The position numbers were made by a program, and so were the translations under genes. Under the pieces are notes generated by a model that worked only from the letters and a program-made list of their open reading frames with translations, made no database searches and was not told the origin of the DNA. A DNA stretch of 42,871 nucleotides from an uncultured Coriobacteriaceae bacterium (lineage in GTDB: Bacteria; Actinomycetota; Coriobacteriia; Coriobacteriales; Coriobacteriaceae), in contig CASFXG010000017.1 of NCBI GenBank assembly GCA_949298635.1, forward strand, positions 1 to 42,871, in the 5' to 3' direction. How positions within the stretch are numbered: position 1 is the stretch's first letter; every line of letters starts with the position of its first letter. Of the stretch, positions 16,344 through 24,181 are shown in pieces.

Positions 16344-17285
16344 TCAGTGTGCTTCTCCGTTGGCGGTCATGTTGGCGCGGGGCAGGTCGCGATGCGAGAT
16401 CGTCACGTGGTACTGCTGGCGCTCGAGATAGCGTGCCGTGGCCTCCGCGATGGCCACACTGCGGTGCTGGCCGCCCGTGCATCCCACCGCAATCGAAAGC
16501 TGCGGCTTACCCTCCGCCACATACCCCGGCATGACAGCGTCGAGCAGCTGGCACCATGACGTCCAGAATGCCTGGGTGTTCGGATGCTCGAGGACGAAAC
16601 GCGAGACTTTCTCGTCAAGTCCCGTGAGCTTGCGCATATCGGGATCGTAGAAGGGATTCGGCAGGAACCGCACGTCGATCAAGATATCGGCCTCAACGGG
16701 CATGCCGTGCTTGAAGCCGAAGGAGAACACCTGCACGTCCATGAGCTGCTGGTCGGTGAGCTCGGAGAACGCCATGCGGAGCTTCGTGCGGAGCGCCGAG
16801 ACCTTCAAACGGCTCGTATCGATGATCATATCCGCATGGTCGCGCACGACTGCGAGCTGCGTGCGTTCGCGCTGGATGGCATCGGCCGTGGTTTCGCCGG
16901 GCTTCGCGAGCGGGTGCCGGCGGCGATTCTCGCTGTAGCGGCGGATGAGCACCTCATCCGACGCCTCGAGAAACACCACCTTGCAGCTCATCTCGTGTGC
17001 GCGCAGATTCTGGATGGTGTCGAGCAGCTCGTCGAAGAGCCCCTGGCTGCGCAGGTCGCTCGTCACCGCAAGGTGTCTGCCCACGCCGGTGTTGATGCCC
17101 ACGAGCTGCGCGAGCTGCAGCACGAGACTCGGCGGCAGGTTATCGATGCAAAAATAGCCCATGTCCTCGAAGACGTGCAGCGCCTGCGTGCGGCCAGATC
17201 CGCTCATGCCCGTGATGATAACGATGTCGGGCACGCGGTCAGCGAGCTCGGCCGCGGTGATCACCTGGGGGTTGATGTCTGCCAT
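16344..17285 (-). CDS. rapZ: RapZ/YvcJ-family nucleotide-binding protein
   Basis: A P-loop protein of 313 aa. The N-terminal P-loop is GMSGSGRT (26-33), with Arg in place of the usual Lys, a change I believe is seen in actinobacterial members. It is followed by the family's YFCIDNLPPSLV. The C-terminal domain contains VDVQVFSFGFKHGMP, DVRFLPNPFY and the signature VGCTGGQHRSVAIAE. In other bacteria relatives bind RNA or tune amino-sugar metabolism; the role here is unknown. The ATG at 17285 has AAGGAGG upstream. It is followed by whiA and preceded, 254 bases away, by uvrC. Confidence 0.93.
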   Translation of the reverse strand: MADINPQVITAAELADRVPDIVIITGMSGSGRTQALHVFEDMGYFCIDNLPPSLVLQLAQLVGINTGVGRHLAVTSDLRSQGLFDELLDTIQNLRAHEMSCKVVFLEASDEVLIRRYSENRRRHPLAKPGETTADAIQRERTQLAVVRDHADMIIDTSRLKVSALRTKLRMAFSELTDQQLMDVQVFSFGFKHGMPVEADILIDVRFLPNPFYDPDMRKLTGLDEKVSRFVLEHPNTQAFWTSWCQLLDAVMPGYVAEGKPQLSIAVGCTGGQHRSVAIAEATARYLERQQYHVTISHRDLPRANMTANGEAH

Positions 17286-17359
17286 GGGCTGCCTCCTTGT
17301 ACGCGGGCGACATGGTCTCATCCAGTATACCGCGCACGGACACGGCACGGCGCCGCGCC

Positions 17360-17496
17360 GCTCGTTGCCAAAACATGCCGTTTCATACGCGGAGCACGCT
17401 TGCTAGCACCATTCGTTCAAAAAATATGCCGTTTCATACGCGAAGCACTTCCAAAGATGTCCTTCGCTCGCAAAATATGCCGTTTCATACCCGAAG
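17360..17496. repeat. Three-copy repeat array with exact 51-bp period
   Basis: The sequence AAAATATGCCGTTTCATACG (first copy AAAACATG...) starts at 17370, 17421 and 17472, exactly 51 bases apart. Each core is closed by a short inverted repeat whose sequence differs: GCTC/GAGC (17360-17395), TTCG/CGAA (17412-17444) and CTTCG/CGAAG (17462-17496). The rest of each period is not conserved. It lies in the 254-base gap between uvrC and rapZ. I see no credible gene in this gap. Confidence 0.85.
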
Positions 17497-17539
17497 AACA
17501 TCGAAGCGATAAGCCGGCACCGGCGCAGCAGGGCGAGCG

Positions 17540-19573
17540 TCAGCGCGCGGTGTCCTCTGTGCCGTCGGCGTCCGCCCCCGCCCCAGCGCGTTCGCGATCC
17601 CAAGCGCGAAGCGTGTCGTACACGGCCCGTGCCACCTGTGCCGGCACGCCCTTCACCGCGGCGATGTCCTCCACGCTCGCCGCACGAAGTTTCTTCATGG
17701 AGCCAAAGTGCCGCATGATCGCCTTCTTGCGCGTGGCGCCCACGCCTTCCACCTCGTCGAGCACCGACACCGTCATGGCCTTGTCGCGCAGCTCGCGATG
17801 GAACGTGATCGCGAAGCGGTGCGCCTCGTCGCGCACCTGTTTGATAAGGTAGAGCGAAGCCGAGCCGCTCGGCAGCACCACGGGAGCGTCGTCCCAGGGA
17901 ACGAATACCTCCTCATCGGCCTTGGCGAGTCCGCACACGGGGATATCGAGGCCGAGGGCTTCCAGCTGCGTGAGCGCGGCGGTGAGCTGCGGCTTGCCGC
18001 CATCGACCACGAGCAGGTCCGGCCGCGAGCCGAAGCGCTCGTCCGCCATGCGCTCCGGGGCATAGCGGCGCCCCAGCACCTCCTGCATGGAAAGGAAGTC
18101 GTTCGCCTCGCCGGTGACGCTCCGCACGCGAAAACGCCGGTACTGCCCCTTGTCCGCCCGGCCGTTCGTGAACACGACCATTGAAGCCACGGTGAAGGAG
18201 CCGTGGATGGTCGAAATGTCGAAGCACTCGATGCGCAACGGGGGCGCAGGCAGCGCGAGCGCGCTCTCGAGCTCAAGGAGCGCCTGGTTCGTGCGATCGT
18301 CCGCATACCCCGTGCGCATCATGTAGCGCATGAGGGCGTGGCGGGCGTTGCGCTCGCACGTCTCGAGCAAGTGCCGCTTCTCGCCACGCTGTGGACGGTG
18401 CAGTCGGCATACGTGTCCGCGTTTCTGCGTGAGCCACTCGCCCAGAAGTTCGGCATCGTCGAGCTCCACGGCAACATCGACCTCGGAGGGAATGTCGGAG
18501 GTCTCGTCGTAGTAACGCTTGAGGAAGCCCGCAACGAGCTCGTCTTCGCCCACATCGAGCCCCTTATCCAGGATGAACTCGCAGCTGCGCTGCATGCGGC
18601 CATCGCGCACGGCAAACACACACGCGCCGGCGATGGTCTCCTCCCGGAAAAACCCCACGACGTCGATATCCACGCGCGAGGGGAAAACGACTTGTTGGCG
18701 ATCGTCGAGGCCGTCGATCACCTCGAGGCGACGCTTCACGCGGGCGGCGCGCTCGAAATCGAGGTCCGCGGCGGCTTCGGCCATCTCGGCCTTGAGCTCG
18801 TCCACCACCTCGCGGCGACGACCGGAGAGGAAGCGCTCCACGCGCCGCACGTTGCCCGCATACTCCTCCGGCGTCACGGCGCCCACGCACGCGCCGGGGC
18901 CGCGCCCCACGTGATAGTCGAAGCACGGGCGTCCCTTCTGCGCGCAGATGAGACCCAAAATGTCCTCGTCGCCCGTATGCGCCTCGATGAGCCGGCGGGT
19001 GCGCTTCCACTCCGCGCAGGTGGCGCTGCAGATGGGTATGACCTTGCGGATGGTGTCGATCACGTCGCGCGCGGCACGGCTATCCGTATAGGGGCCGAAG
19101 TAGCGCGTGCCACTTTTGTGTTTCTCGCGCGTGTACTTGATCGCCGGAAAACGGTCGCTTCTCGTGATGGCAATGAAGGGATAGCTCTTGTCATCTTTGA
19201 AGTCGACGTTGAAGTACGGACGATACTGGCCGATGAGCTCGCGTTCCAAGACAAGCGCCTCGTGCTCGGAGTCCACCACGATGTAGTCGAAGCTCTCTAC
19301 GAGCTGCATCATGAGCGGAATCTTCGCACGCTCATCCGAAAGCGTCACGTACTGGCGCATGCGGGCGCGCAGGCTCTTGGCCTTGCCCACGTATATGACG
19401 GTGCCGGCCGCATCCTTCCACAGGTAGCAGCCGGGCTGCGTGGGCACCTGTGCGACTTCTTCGGCGAGGCGCGCAAGATGCTCGGCGCCGGAAGAACGAG
19501 CGACAGGGCGGGTATCAGTCGACTGCTCGTTTGCCGTCTCCTCGCTGCCCTTGAATCCGGGCTCGGAACTCAT
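17540..19573 (-). CDS. uvrC: Excinuclease ABC subunit C
   Basis: Nuclease of nucleotide excision repair (677 aa). Order of parts: a GIY-YIG-type N-terminal nuclease (PGCYLWKDAAGTVIYVGKAK, about 47-66), a cysteine region (CSATC ... RPCFDYHVG ... GACVG) with a longer spacer than in E. coli, the UVR motif that contacts UvrB (ADLDFERAARVKRRLEVI), the RNase H-like second nuclease (IECFDIS, LLVVDGGKPQL, DEAHRFA) and a C-terminal helix-hairpin-helix tail (EVEGVGATRKKAIMRHFGS). The start follows femX by 12 bases. UvrA is encoded elsewhere in this window; UvrB is not present. Confidence 0.96.
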   Translation of the reverse strand: MSSEPGFKGSEETANEQSTDTRPVARSSGAEHLARLAEEVAQVPTQPGCYLWKDAAGTVIYVGKAKSLRARMRQYVTLSDERAKIPLMMQLVESFDYIVVDSEHEALVLERELIGQYRPYFNVDFKDDKSYPFIAITRSDRFPAIKYTREKHKSGTRYFGPYTDSRAARDVIDTIRKVIPICSATCAEWKRTRRLIEAHTGDEDILGLICAQKGRPCFDYHVGRGPGACVGAVTPEEYAGNVRRVERFLSGRRREVVDELKAEMAEAAADLDFERAARVKRRLEVIDGLDDRQQVVFPSRVDIDVVGFFREETIAGACVFAVRDGRMQRSCEFILDKGLDVGEDELVAGFLKRYYDETSDIPSEVDVAVELDDAELLGEWLTQKRGHVCRLHRPQRGEKRHLLETCERNARHALMRYMMRTGYADDRTNQALLELESALALPAPPLRIECFDISTIHGSFTVASMVVFTNGRADKGQYRRFRVRSVTGEANDFLSMQEVLGRRYAPERMADERFGSRPDLLVVDGGKPQLTAALTQLEALGLDIPVCGLAKADEEVFVPWDDAPVVLPSGSASLYLIKQVRDEAHRFAITFHRELRDKAMTVSVLDEVEGVGATRKKAIMRHFGSMKKLRAASVEDIAAVKGVPAQVARAVYDTLRAWDRERAGAGADADGTEDTAR

Positions 19574-19585
19574 CGACGGCTCCGA

Positions 19586-20557
19586 CTACTTGAAGAGGCG
19601 GCGGTAGAGCTTGAGCGCACCGTCCCACACGCGGTAGAGCGGCGAGAGCGGTCGGTCGAAGGTGCCGATCCAGACCGTGGGCTCACCGGCAAAGAGCAGC
19701 TTGAACGTGCTCACGCCGCCCTCGAGCAGGCCGTTCATGTCGTACAGCGCCGCACCCGACTCCTTTGCGGTGCACATAGCATGCCATTTGAGCAGGTAGT
19801 TCGCGCGCAGACGCTTGCCTTCGTCCGTCACGCCTCCCCACAGCTCGAATGCCGTGCCCGAGGTCGTGATGTTCCACAGGAACGCGAGCGGCCGCCCCTC
19901 GATCTCTGCGATGAACACCTGGTTCACGTCCGCGCATGCCGAAAACGCCGTGCGGTAGTACTCGTCGGAATGGAGGAAGAACTCGTCGGTCTCGGCGGTG
20001 TGGTGATAGATATCCATGATCGCATCGAGGTCGGCTTCGGTCGCGCGGCGAACCTCCACGCCGGAGCGGCCGGCCTTGCGAATATACTGGCGCGCCTTCT
20101 TGGAGTGGAGGCCGGCCATGATCTCATCCTCGGTGGGAGCGAGGTCGATGGCGGCCGTGTTGGGCAACGTGATCTTTTCGGCAGGTTCCCACGGGGCAGG
20201 CATCGTCACCTCCTGTGCGGTGACGGCAGGCTCGATCTTGAGCGATACGGCAGAGACGTTTGCACGGCACCATGCGGCGACATCGTCGGCGACCTGTGGG
20301 ACATCCGCCGCATGGTCCGTCACCGGCCCGCGCGGGGCATAGCAGATGTGCCCGAACGGCCAGGGGAGCTTCCGCACGAGCACCTGGCAGGCGCCTTCGA
20401 ACGAGCCGTCGCGCTCGACCACGATGCGCCGAGCCGTCCAGGAACCCGTGCACTCCTTGAGCTCGCCCCAACCCCATGCCTGCATGGGATGACCAGCATG
20501 CGCATTGACGATCTCGTCCCATGCCTGTGCATCGGTGACCTCGCGGTATTCAGCCAT
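19586..20557 (-). CDS. FemAB/FemX-type aminoacyltransferase
   Basis: A protein of 323 aa with two GNAT-like halves. Family features: the N-terminal HPMQAWGWGELKE, GHICYAPRGPV, then MAGLHSKKARQYIRKAGRSGVEVRR, ADVNQVFIAEIEGRPLAFLW and, near the end, YLLKWHAMCTAKESGAALYDMNG. Family members add amino acids from aminoacyl-tRNA to the peptidoglycan stem peptide. The amino acid used here cannot be told. The ATG at 20557 is preferred to an upstream TTG because of ribosome-site spacing. It is the first gene of the femX-uvrC pair. Confidence 0.88.
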   Translation of the reverse strand: MAEYREVTDAQAWDEIVNAHAGHPMQAWGWGELKECTGSWTARRIVVERDGSFEGACQVLVRKLPWPFGHICYAPRGPVTDHAADVPQVADDVAAWCRANVSAVSLKIEPAVTAQEVTMPAPWEPAEKITLPNTAAIDLAPTEDEIMAGLHSKKARQYIRKAGRSGVEVRRATEADLDAIMDIYHHTAETDEFFLHSDEYYRTAFSACADVNQVFIAEIEGRPLAFLWNITTSGTAFELWGGVTDEGKRLRANYLLKWHAMCTAKESGAALYDMNGLLEGGVSTFKLLFAGEPTVWIGTFDRPLSPLYRVWDGALKLYRRLFK

Positions 20558-20626
20558 GAGTCTCCCGTCTCTCCTCGTTTTTTCCAATCGCTAACTCTAT
20601 CATGACGGCCGTTGCCGAACGCTCCC

Positions 20627-20654
20627 TTGCACCAAGATGACACATTGGTATAAT
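20627..20654 (+). promoter_or_regulatory. Promoter of the tRNA-like gene
   Basis: TTGCAC at 20627-20632 and a perfect TATAAT at 20649-20654, spacer 16. Transcription would start about 8 bases before the tRNA 5-prime end. This is the best promoter match in the window. Confidence 0.75.
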
Positions 20655-20668
20655 AGGTAGCCGCACAT

Positions 20669-20743
20669 GCCGATGTAGCTCAACGTTAGAGCACCGGTCT
20701 CGTTTTCCGGGGATGCAGCGTTCAACTCCTGCCATCGGCTCCA
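20669..20743 (+). tRNA. tRNA-Thr(CGU)-like gene with aberrant loops
   Basis: The acceptor arms GCCGATG and CATCGGC pair perfectly and the 3-prime end has encoded TCCA. The D-stem GCTC/GAGC is intact. Anticodon arm CCGGT, loop CTCGTTT, TCCGG places CGT at the anticodon (threonine, codon ACG). Four departures from a healthy tRNA are visible: the D-loop has GT where G18-G19 is expected, position 37 is T rather than a purine, the closing pair 31-39 is T-T, and the T-stem has a single bulged C (GCAG, C, G before TTCAACT). It is transcribed from a strong promoter and followed by a hairpin. It may be a decaying gene or an unusual functional one. Confidence 0.7.
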
Positions 20744-20754
20744 GCAGTATCTTC

Positions 20755-20774
20755 GCGCCGCCTTCGAGCGGCGC
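20755..20774 (+). terminator. Hairpin after the tRNA-like gene
   Basis: GCGCCGC, loop CTTCGA, GCGGCGC, followed by TATTCGTAT. The stem is strong with a stable loop type, but the T-run is poor. A second small stem CCCC/GGGG then TTTT follows at 20803-20817. Confidence 0.6.
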
Positions 20775-20856
20775 TATTCGTATATGTCCCAGCGCGTCAT
20801 TTCCCCAGAGGGGTTTTCGCCGGACGATTCGCTATAATCCCTGCTACACGCGCCGT

Positions 20857-22599
20857 CTACTGAACCGTGCGATACCGCCAGACGCTGATGCCCTCGCCGC
20901 CGGAGGTGGTCTCGCCCAAGCTCTCCACCTGCTCGGCCGCGACCTTTGAACCGGAATGCTCGGAGAGGTAGGTCGCGATCAGCTCGGCCTGATATGCGTA
21001 GCTCACCGTGACCATATCATCGGCATCCACCAAGTTGAGCAGGAAACCCTCGCGCGTAAGCCCCACGCGCGCGAGGAACGTCTCCCACGAGGGGGTGTAG
21101 TACTCGTAGCCGCCGATGAACACCGCGTTTTCCGGCTGCTCCCAGGAATCGAACGAGATGATGTCGTCGTTCATGACAATGCCCTGCGTATTGGTGAAGA
21201 GCACGAGCTCATCTTCGTGCGCAGCGAGATACGCATCGGCGCGCGGCGTGAGGTCGTTCGCAAGCGATGCTTGCAGCGGACGCACATAGGTGAGGCAGAG
21301 CAAGCCGAGCGCGCCCGCGTACGCGACCACGCCGAGCGTGGGCACCACGCGGCCGAGGAACGTTCCGAGCCGATGCGCGGGCTCATCGTCCTCCCCCTTC
21401 GTCGGAATGAGACAGCACACCGCAAGCGCGAAGAGCGCCACCACGAAGACGGGGAGGAACACGTGGATCTTAAGGCGGGCACGCAAGAAAATGACGAGGA
21501 ACTCGCAAACCGCGATGATGGGAATCGAAAGCGCCAGCGCGCACGCGCCCGCGGAAAGACGCCGAGCAGCGCAGATGAACCCCGCCGTGGCGAAAAGCAC
21601 CACCACGAGCCCGAACACATATGCCGTGAACGATATACGGGCGACGATGCCCGAAAGCATCGTTTGGATCCCATAGTCTTCGACCACCGTACCGACGCGC
21701 TGGAAGGTGTCGAGCGAGTAGGTATCCGCATCCACGAAGAGGAACTCGTAGATCATATCAACGTCCGTTTGGGATAGCTCGGGAGCGACTTCCTGCACGT
21801 CTGCATAATCGACCTCGGGATAGTCGGCGATGGCTTGCGCCGCTTTGAACGTCTGCTCGAACTCCTCCCATCCCGGCGTGACACGCCAAGCGATGATGCC
21901 CGCCGCATAGGAGACCATCACCGCCGCGATGACACCCACGGCAAATGCCATGGTGCGGGCGTTGCGGTTGCATATAATCGCCCACACGAGGAAGGGCACG
22001 AAGAGCGCAATCGCAGCGAAGCCCGACTCCGGTCGCAATGAGAACCCCTCGACGATGAGCGCGAACGAGAGGACATCCGAGGCGCGGAACCCGCGCGGCC
22101 TGCAGAACGCCGCCCGTCGCAGCACGAGCGCGACGCCCGCCGCGGTGGCGATGAAGGCGACGATCGTATAGGTGAGGTACACCGTGACCATGACCTCTGC
22201 GAGCGCGAGCGCGACGGCTAAAAACACCTTGAGCGGCGTCGCTGCGCGGGATGAGAGCACCACGACCCCCATCGCGGCGCTCGAGATCGCGATGAGCGCG
22301 AGAAGCGCCACGGGGAACCACGGAACGGCAGGGATCAATGCATAGAGCCACGATATGGGAGCGCTGAATGCCACGAGCGAGTAGAGCATGAGATAGCCGG
22401 GCGTGTCGAAATACGCGCCACGTGCGTAGAGATCCTGCATGAAATCGTCCGGCATGGCGTACTTCGGCATCTGGATAAGGCAGACGAGCGCCACGATCGC
22501 CACGGCTACGGCGATGCACGCGGCGACGACGCTCCATTCTGCACGGGAGGGCTCTCCCTCAACAGCCTGAGTCTTCATATGCTTTGCCGTCTGCACCAT
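20857..22599 (-). CDS. Polytopic membrane protein of unknown function
   Basis: A 580-aa protein I cannot assign to a named family. A first span around residues 24-44 is followed by an outward-facing loop (QMPKYAMPDDFMQDLYARGAYFDTP), then about ten more hydrophobic spans up to roughly residue 440. A soluble C-terminal domain of about 140 residues contains LVLFTNTQGIVMNDDIISFD and YYTPSWETFLARVGL. The layout resembles membrane glycosyltransferases of the GT-C type (early acidic loop after the first span, soluble tail), but the match is only architectural. GGGAG lies 7 bases before the ATG. It is divergent from the ATP-grasp gene. Confidence 0.8.
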   Translation of the reverse strand: MVQTAKHMKTQAVEGEPSRAEWSVVAACIAVAVAIVALVCLIQMPKYAMPDDFMQDLYARGAYFDTPGYLMLYSLVAFSAPISWLYALIPAVPWFPVALLALIAISSAAMGVVVLSSRAATPLKVFLAVALALAEVMVTVYLTYTIVAFIATAAGVALVLRRAAFCRPRGFRASDVLSFALIVEGFSLRPESGFAAIALFVPFLVWAIICNRNARTMAFAVGVIAAVMVSYAAGIIAWRVTPGWEEFEQTFKAAQAIADYPEVDYADVQEVAPELSQTDVDMIYEFLFVDADTYSLDTFQRVGTVVEDYGIQTMLSGIVARISFTAYVFGLVVVLFATAGFICAARRLSAGACALALSIPIIAVCEFLVIFLRARLKIHVFLPVFVVALFALAVCCLIPTKGEDDEPAHRLGTFLGRVVPTLGVVAYAGALGLLCLTYVRPLQASLANDLTPRADAYLAAHEDELVLFTNTQGIVMNDDIISFDSWEQPENAVFIGGYEYYTPSWETFLARVGLTREGFLLNLVDADDMVTVSYAYQAELIATYLSEHSGSKVAAEQVESLGETTSGGEGISVWRYRTVQ

Positions 22600-22785
22600 A
22601 CTTTGCTCCCTCGAACGCTTGCAGCATCATACAACAGCATGCAGACGGGACCCGTGGCAATCCCGTTCGAACCCCAAGCCGAAGGACTGGGATGCAGGCT
22701 AAACCCAGCGGATGCGTCGACAGGGCAAGACGCTGCCGTCATGCACCGCCATCTCGCGCGGGACACTTTGGAAGATTCGGGTAAT

Positions 22786-22815
22786 TCAAGGGGTTTTTCG
22801 CCAGTAGGCTATAAT
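22786..22815 (+). promoter_or_regulatory. Candidate promoter of the ATP-grasp gene
   Basis: A perfect TATAAT at 22810-22815 follows the segment TCAAGGGGTTTTTCGCC. No good -35 box is present (TCAAGG at 18-base spacing is the nearest). A similar segment, AGGGGTTTTCGCC then GCTATAATC, occurs at 20808-20839. The remainder of the 273-base gap 22600-22872 shows no gene. Confidence 0.5.
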
Positions 22816-22872
22816 CGCAGGCGACTGAACGGCCGCTCGGCCGAATATCATCCATCTAGCTACGGAGACCAC

Positions 22873-24117
22873 ATGCCTGCTTCCGTCACGCCCACACGCA
22901 CCGATTTCATCCCCGTCGTCCTGGGCGGCGACATTGGGTCGTACGCGCTCATCCGCGAATTCCACGAAGCCTACCACATCAAGAGCATCGCCTTGGGCCC
23001 GGGTTTCATCGGCGCGATCACCCACTCGAAACTCGCTGAGCTCCGCTTCATCGAAGCCTATACGCCGGAGCTTCTGCTCAAAGCGCTCGAAGAGGTGCAT
23101 GCCGAGCATCCAAGCAAGACAATCGTGCTCGTCGCGAACACGGACCCGCTCATCGAGACGCTCGAAGAGCTCCATGCCGAGCTGCCCGAATATGTATCAT
23201 GCACCATCCCGCCGCGAGCCGCGTTCGATGCCGTATGCGACAAGGGCACCTTTGCCGAACTCTGCCGCGAGCACGGGCTCGAAGCGCCGCGCACCGAAGT
23301 CGTGCACCTCGCCGGCGAGGAGCCCATCGCGCCCTCCGCGATTCCCTTCCCCGTCGTGGCCAAGCCCGCTGTCTCCGCCGGGTACTACGACACGCTGCTC
23401 AAAGGGTTCAAAAAGGTATACTTCGCAACCGAGCAGACCGAGCTCGACGAGCTGTGGCAAGGGCTGCGCGCCTCGGGATTCACCGGCGACTTCCTTGTCC
23501 AGGAGCTCATCGGCGGCGACGACACCTACATGGACTCGCTCACGCTCTACATCGGCCGTGACGGCCGCCCGCGCCTGCTCGGGGCGGCGCAGGTGCTCCT
23601 CGAGGACCACGCGCCCGCGATGCTCGGCAACCCCGTCGCCATGGTCATTCGCGAGAAGCCCGAGCTTTGGGAGCGTGCCTCCGCGCTCTTGGCCGACGCA
23701 GGCTACCGCGGCTTCGCGAACTTCGACGTGAAGCGCGACCCCGCCACGGGGCGCGAGGTGTTCCTCGACTGCAACCCGCGCATGGGTCGCAACTCCTACT
23801 ACAACGTCGCCGGCGGCGTGAACCCCATGGAAGTGCTCGTGCGCGACGCGCTCGACGATACCGGCGACGAGGCGCGCATCGCCAAGAACCCTGCGCTCTA
23901 CACCCTCGTTCCCTGCTCGCTTTTGCGACGCTACGTCCGCGACAAGGCGCTCCTGGCCGAGGTTGACGACCTCATCCGCCAAAAACGCGTCTTCGATCCG
24001 CAGCGCTATGTGCACGACCGAGGGCTCCGTCGCATGATCGACGTCGAACTCACGGAGAAGAACCAGTTCAGGAAGTTCGCACGCTATTATCCCGAGGCGA
24101 CGGACACCTCGTTCTAG
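22873..24117 (+). CDS. ATP-grasp carboxylate-amine ligase
   Basis: A 414-aa protein of the COG3919-like ATP-grasp type, to which D-aspartate ligases also belong. The N-terminal Rossmann-like part reads PVVLGGDIGSYALIREFHEA. The central part has PFPVVAKPAVSAGYYD (ATP-binding lysine) and FLVQELIGGDD. The C-terminal part has FANFDVKRDP and EVFLDCNPRMGRNSYYN, with the metal-binding Asp/Asn. Such enzymes join a carboxylate to an amine using ATP. The ATG at 22873 is chosen because the longer frame back to 22579 overlaps the divergent gene and its promoter. The aminotransferase gene follows after 64 bases, so both may act in one small pathway. Confidence 0.85.
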   Translation: MPASVTPTRTDFIPVVLGGDIGSYALIREFHEAYHIKSIALGPGFIGAITHSKLAELRFIEAYTPELLLKALEEVHAEHPSKTIVLVANTDPLIETLEELHAELPEYVSCTIPPRAAFDAVCDKGTFAELCREHGLEAPRTEVVHLAGEEPIAPSAIPFPVVAKPAVSAGYYDTLLKGFKKVYFATEQTELDELWQGLRASGFTGDFLVQELIGGDDTYMDSLTLYIGRDGRPRLLGAAQVLLEDHAPAMLGNPVAMVIREKPELWERASALLADAGYRGFANFDVKRDPATGREVFLDCNPRMGRNSYYNVAGGVNPMEVLVRDALDDTGDEARIAKNPALYTLVPCSLLRRYVRDKALLAEVDDLIRQKRVFDPQRYVHDRGLRRMIDVELTEKNQFRKFARYYPEATDTSF

Positions 24118-24181
24118 AGAACCGGGCGGAGCCGCGGCCATGCGCCGCCGTACCCGCCTCTTCGAGTGAAAGGCAGCAGCC

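Noticed and set aside
17360-17496. CRISPR array
   Set aside because: Only three degenerate units, the intervening parts are short, no leader or cas genes are in the window, and the cores are flanked by short inverted repeats that differ by unit.
17297-17512. Small 71-codon frame with a 17-residue repeat (NMPFHTRST)
   Set aside because: The repeat period of 51 bp is divisible by three, so any frame shows it. There is no ribosome site, and conservation is confined to the DNA core with covarying flanks rather than to codon positions.
22660-22700. tRNA or tmRNA fragment around GTTCGAACCCC
   Set aside because: The T-loop-like word is present but no acceptor or anticodon stem can be drawn around it.
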